This document shows positions 62,225 to 64,000 of a stretch of 64,000 nt of DNA, piece by piece (the first letter of the stretch is position 1; every line of letters begins with the position of its first letter). Source of the stretch: Methylobacter luteus IMV-B-3098. GTDB lineage: Bacteria > Pseudomonadota > Gammaproteobacteria > Methylococcales > Methylomonadaceae. The notes beneath the pieces are model-generated. The model saw nothing but the letters and a program-made list of their open reading frames with translations. It was not told the origin of the DNA and did not search any database. The position numbers and the translations under genes are program-made. The stretch covers positions 4,259,279-4,323,278 of the forward strand of contig NZ_KE386569.1 of NCBI RefSeq assembly GCF_000427625.1, given 5' to 3'.

Positions 62225-63082
62225 TTATAGCTGTCCGTAACGCTTTGATACCCGGCCAGAACGTTTTTTAGATAATAGAAGGTCGTCAACGTAGTCTGTT
62301 GCAGGATAATGAAAATGCACCGGGCCGTCCGCTGCTCCGGTCATGAATTGTTGAACCCATTCCGATTTCGATTGCTGAATTTCCTTCGGTGTGCCCTCGC
62401 CGATGATTTTTCCTTCCGACAGCACATAAATATAGTCGGCGATCGCCGCTGTTTCATGGACGTCGTGCGAGACGATAATGCTGGTCAGGCCCAGGGTGTT
62501 ATTTAACGATTTGATCAAATGCACCAGCGCGCCCATGGAAATGGGATCCTGGCCCGTAAAGGGCTCGTCATACATGATCATCATAGGATCCAGTGCGATC
62601 GCACGGGCTAAGGCGATGCGCCTGGCCATGCCTCCGGACAGTTCGTTAGGCATCATATTGCGCGCGCCTCTCAGTCCTACGGCTTGCAGTTTCATCAGCA
62701 CCAGCGTGCGGATCATGGATTCGGGCAGATGAGTATGTTCGCGTAACGGAAAAGCCACATTATCATAGACGTTCATATCCGTTAATAAGGCCCCGCTTTG
62801 AAAAAGCATGCCCATGCGTTTGCGCAAATTGTACAATTCCGACCGGCGCAAGCGGTGGACATTCTGTCCGTCTACCGTTACAGAGCCTTGGGATGGAAAC
62901 AGCTGGCCGCCGATCAACTTCAACAGCGTGGTTTTACCCGTGCCGCTGGGGCCCATGATGGCGGTAATTTTGCCGCGTTCGAATTCCAGCGAAATATCGT
63001 CAAATATTTTCTTATTGCCCCGGGAAAACGACAAATTATGAACAGAAACTAAGCTGTTTTGAGAGGAAACGCTGTTATCCAT
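62225..63082 (-). CDS. mlaF: Phospholipid ABC transporter ATP-binding protein MlaF
   Basis: A 285-residue ATPase driving MlaFEDB. Walker A is GPSGTGKTT, the signature LSGGMARRIALARAIALD, Walker B MIMYDEPFTGQDP, and the H-loop SHDVHE. A C-terminal tail after residue 240 is typical of MlaF and contacts MlaB. It is the first gene of the leftward run and is divergent from yrbG across 263 bases. Confidence 0.97.
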   Translation of the reverse strand: MDNSVSSQNSLVSVHNLSFSRGNKKIFDDISLEFERGKITAIMGPSGTGKTTLLKLIGGQLFPSQGSVTVDGQNVHRLRRSELYNLRKRMGMLFQSGALLTDMNVYDNVAFPLREHTHLPESMIRTLVLMKLQAVGLRGARNMMPNELSGGMARRIALARAIALDPMMIMYDEPFTGQDPISMGALVHLIKSLNNTLGLTSIIVSHDVHETAAIADYIYVLSEGKIIGEGTPKEIQQSKSEWVQQFMTGAADGPVHFHYPATDYVDDLLLSKKRSGRVSKRYGQL

Positions 63083-63345
63083 GCGTGGTTAAGACATATA
63101 TTTCGGAATCTAAACCCGCTATTTTCTATGACTAGTCCCTGCTAAGTCAATATACGGTTGTTTGAGAAAGAAAAAGTAACGCTTTGCATCTTCAAAACGT
63201 CATAGAGACATGTATGGATGGCTGCTCCAGGAAGACTGGGCAGTAAACGACAAAACCAAGACTTATGAGAGTATTTTAATAGAAGTTCCCATAGTACATG
63301 AATGGAATAAACATGGCATAATAAGCAATTTTGAGCTGGCAACCC

Positions 63346-64000
63346 ATGGTTATCAATTTTATTGCTTTGTTAGCGGGATTGGCTGTTTTAGTCTATTCAG
63401 CGGATAAGTTCGTTATGGGAACGGCCTCTATTGCCAGAAATTATGGCGTTTCTCCATTGCTCATTGGTTTGACGATAGTCAGCGTGGGAACATCCGCGCC
63501 GGAAATTCTGGTATCAGCCATCGCCTCCTGGCAGGGGAATGCCGGTCTCGCTATAGGCAACGCGCTGGGCTCCAATATAGCCAATATCGGCTTGATTCTG
63601 GGGGTTACGGCGCTGGTGGCGCCTTTGGCGTTTCATTACCGTATTTTAAGAAGAGAGTTGCCGGTTTTGATGGCCATCAGTATCGGCAGCTACCTGCTGT
63701 CTCTTGACGGGTGGGATTTCTTTGACGGCGCTTTGATGCTGGCAGGTTTGATCACATTTACGGGCTGGCTGATTCGTGCGGCGGCCAATGAAAAGCAACG
63801 CGATCCTTTAGGCGAGGAGATGGTGGTCGAGTTACCCGGGAATCTGCCCAACAAAGAAGCGTGGCTTTATTTTGGGTTTGGATTGATCGGACTATTGCTG
63901 AGTTCCCGCGTATTGGTGATGTCGGCGGTCAATATCGCCCAGTTTTTTAGTGTCAGTGATGTGGTGATTGGCCTGACGATTGTCGCTGTAGGCACGAGCC
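63346..64000 (+). CDS. yrbG: Calcium/sodium antiporter-like protein YrbG (partial, cut by window end)
   Basis: The first 218 codons of a CaCA-superfamily exchanger. The frame runs from the ATG at 63346 to the window end without a stop. The first alpha-repeat motif GLTIVSVGTSAPEILVSA and the following GNALGSNIANIGLILG are intact; the second repeat begins at GLTIVAVGTS just at the edge. In E. coli yrbG is likewise divergent from or adjacent to mlaFEDCB. No clear Shine-Dalgarno is visible. The C-terminal part is outside the window. Confidence 0.95.
   Translation, partial: MVINFIALLAGLAVLVYSADKFVMGTASIARNYGVSPLLIGLTIVSVGTSAPEILVSAIASWQGNAGLAIGNALGSNIANIGLILGVTALVAPLAFHYRILRRELPVLMAISIGSYLLSLDGWDFFDGALMLAGLITFTGWLIRAAANEKQRDPLGEEMVVELPGNLPNKEAWLYFGFGLIGLLLSSRVLVMSAVNIAQFFSVSDVVIGLTIVAVGTS

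Noticed and set aside
63142-63342. Small minus-strand frame in the mlaF-yrbG gap
   Set aside because: No ribosome-binding site or conserved pattern; it lies in the divergent promoter region.

Overview
This window looks like chromosomal DNA of a gammaproteobacterium. Supporting signs are the SspA/SspB pair, RlmKL, a def-fmt-rsmB block divergent from lysM-dprA-smg-topA-tsaC, an mla operon divergent from yrbG, and fused-type housekeeping clusters. The SmbP-like metal-binding protein, MsrPQ, cytochrome bc1 and short-form HisG would suit an obligately respiring methylotroph/methanotroph-like lineage (Methylococcales is my best guess). No methane- or methanol-oxidation gene lies in the window, so that assignment is inference only.

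Layout. 1-1880: 3' half of a 23S rRNA gene, a 5S rRNA gene and a strong terminator, followed by a broken C-terminal scrap of a short-chain dehydrogenase. 1990-3610: a UGT-type glycosyltransferase and a cupin. 3.8-8.5 kb: a BaiN/YhiN-type flavoprotein, a RIO kinase, then a DoxX-msrP-msrQ operon for periplasmic methionine sulfoxide repair. 8.5-15.7 kb: acyP, rlmKL, an FKBP isomerase, a lytic transglycosylase lipoprotein, a tandem PilZ protein, an alpha/beta hydrolase, a TrpD2/YbiB protein and cyoE. 15.8-19.8 kb: a two-subunit M16 protease pair, rsmD, coaD and a YfhL-type ferredoxin. 19.9-24.6 kb: a hydroxypyruvate isomerase / tartronate semialdehyde reductase pair, a His-rich SmbP-like protein, gamma-glutamyltransferase and a phosphopantetheinyl transferase. 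24.6-30.3 kb: tsaC, topA, smg, dprA, lysM, all leftward.

30.3-37.2 kb is the accessory part. A lone class I terpene synthase and a three-gene set (small PstS-like periplasmic protein, outer-membrane barrel, membrane GGDEF-EAL protein) sit, with two long non-coding gaps, exactly between lysM and def, which are direct divergent neighbours in Pseudomonas-like genomes. This is the most likely place in the window for an under-described system: a periplasm/outer membrane/c-di-GMP signalling module.

37.2-44.0 kb: def-fmt-rsmB-DUF4390-ntrY-ntrX, apparently one translationally tight unit; NtrX has a degenerate sigma54-activation region. 44.1-44.9 kb: rplM-rpsI with a clear promoter and terminator. 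45.0-47.7 kb: a three-gene envelope glycan/lipid A type glycosyltransferase cluster. 47.8-52.1 kb: a fused MFS/spermidine-synthase-like protein, a diheme cytochrome c, a Nudix hydrolase and DUF1820. 52.1-56.0 kb: sspA-sspB and the cytochrome bc1 operon. 56.2-63.1 kb: mlaFEDB-murA-hisGDC, lacking mlaC and the usual BolA-like gene, divergent from a yrbG gene cut by the window end.

No tRNA, CRISPR array, insertion sequence or prophage gene was recognised. Several starts are GTG or TTG placed by Shine-Dalgarno position (fkpA-like gene, rsmD, def, the outer-membrane barrel, sspA). dprA appears to begin at a non-standard codon.
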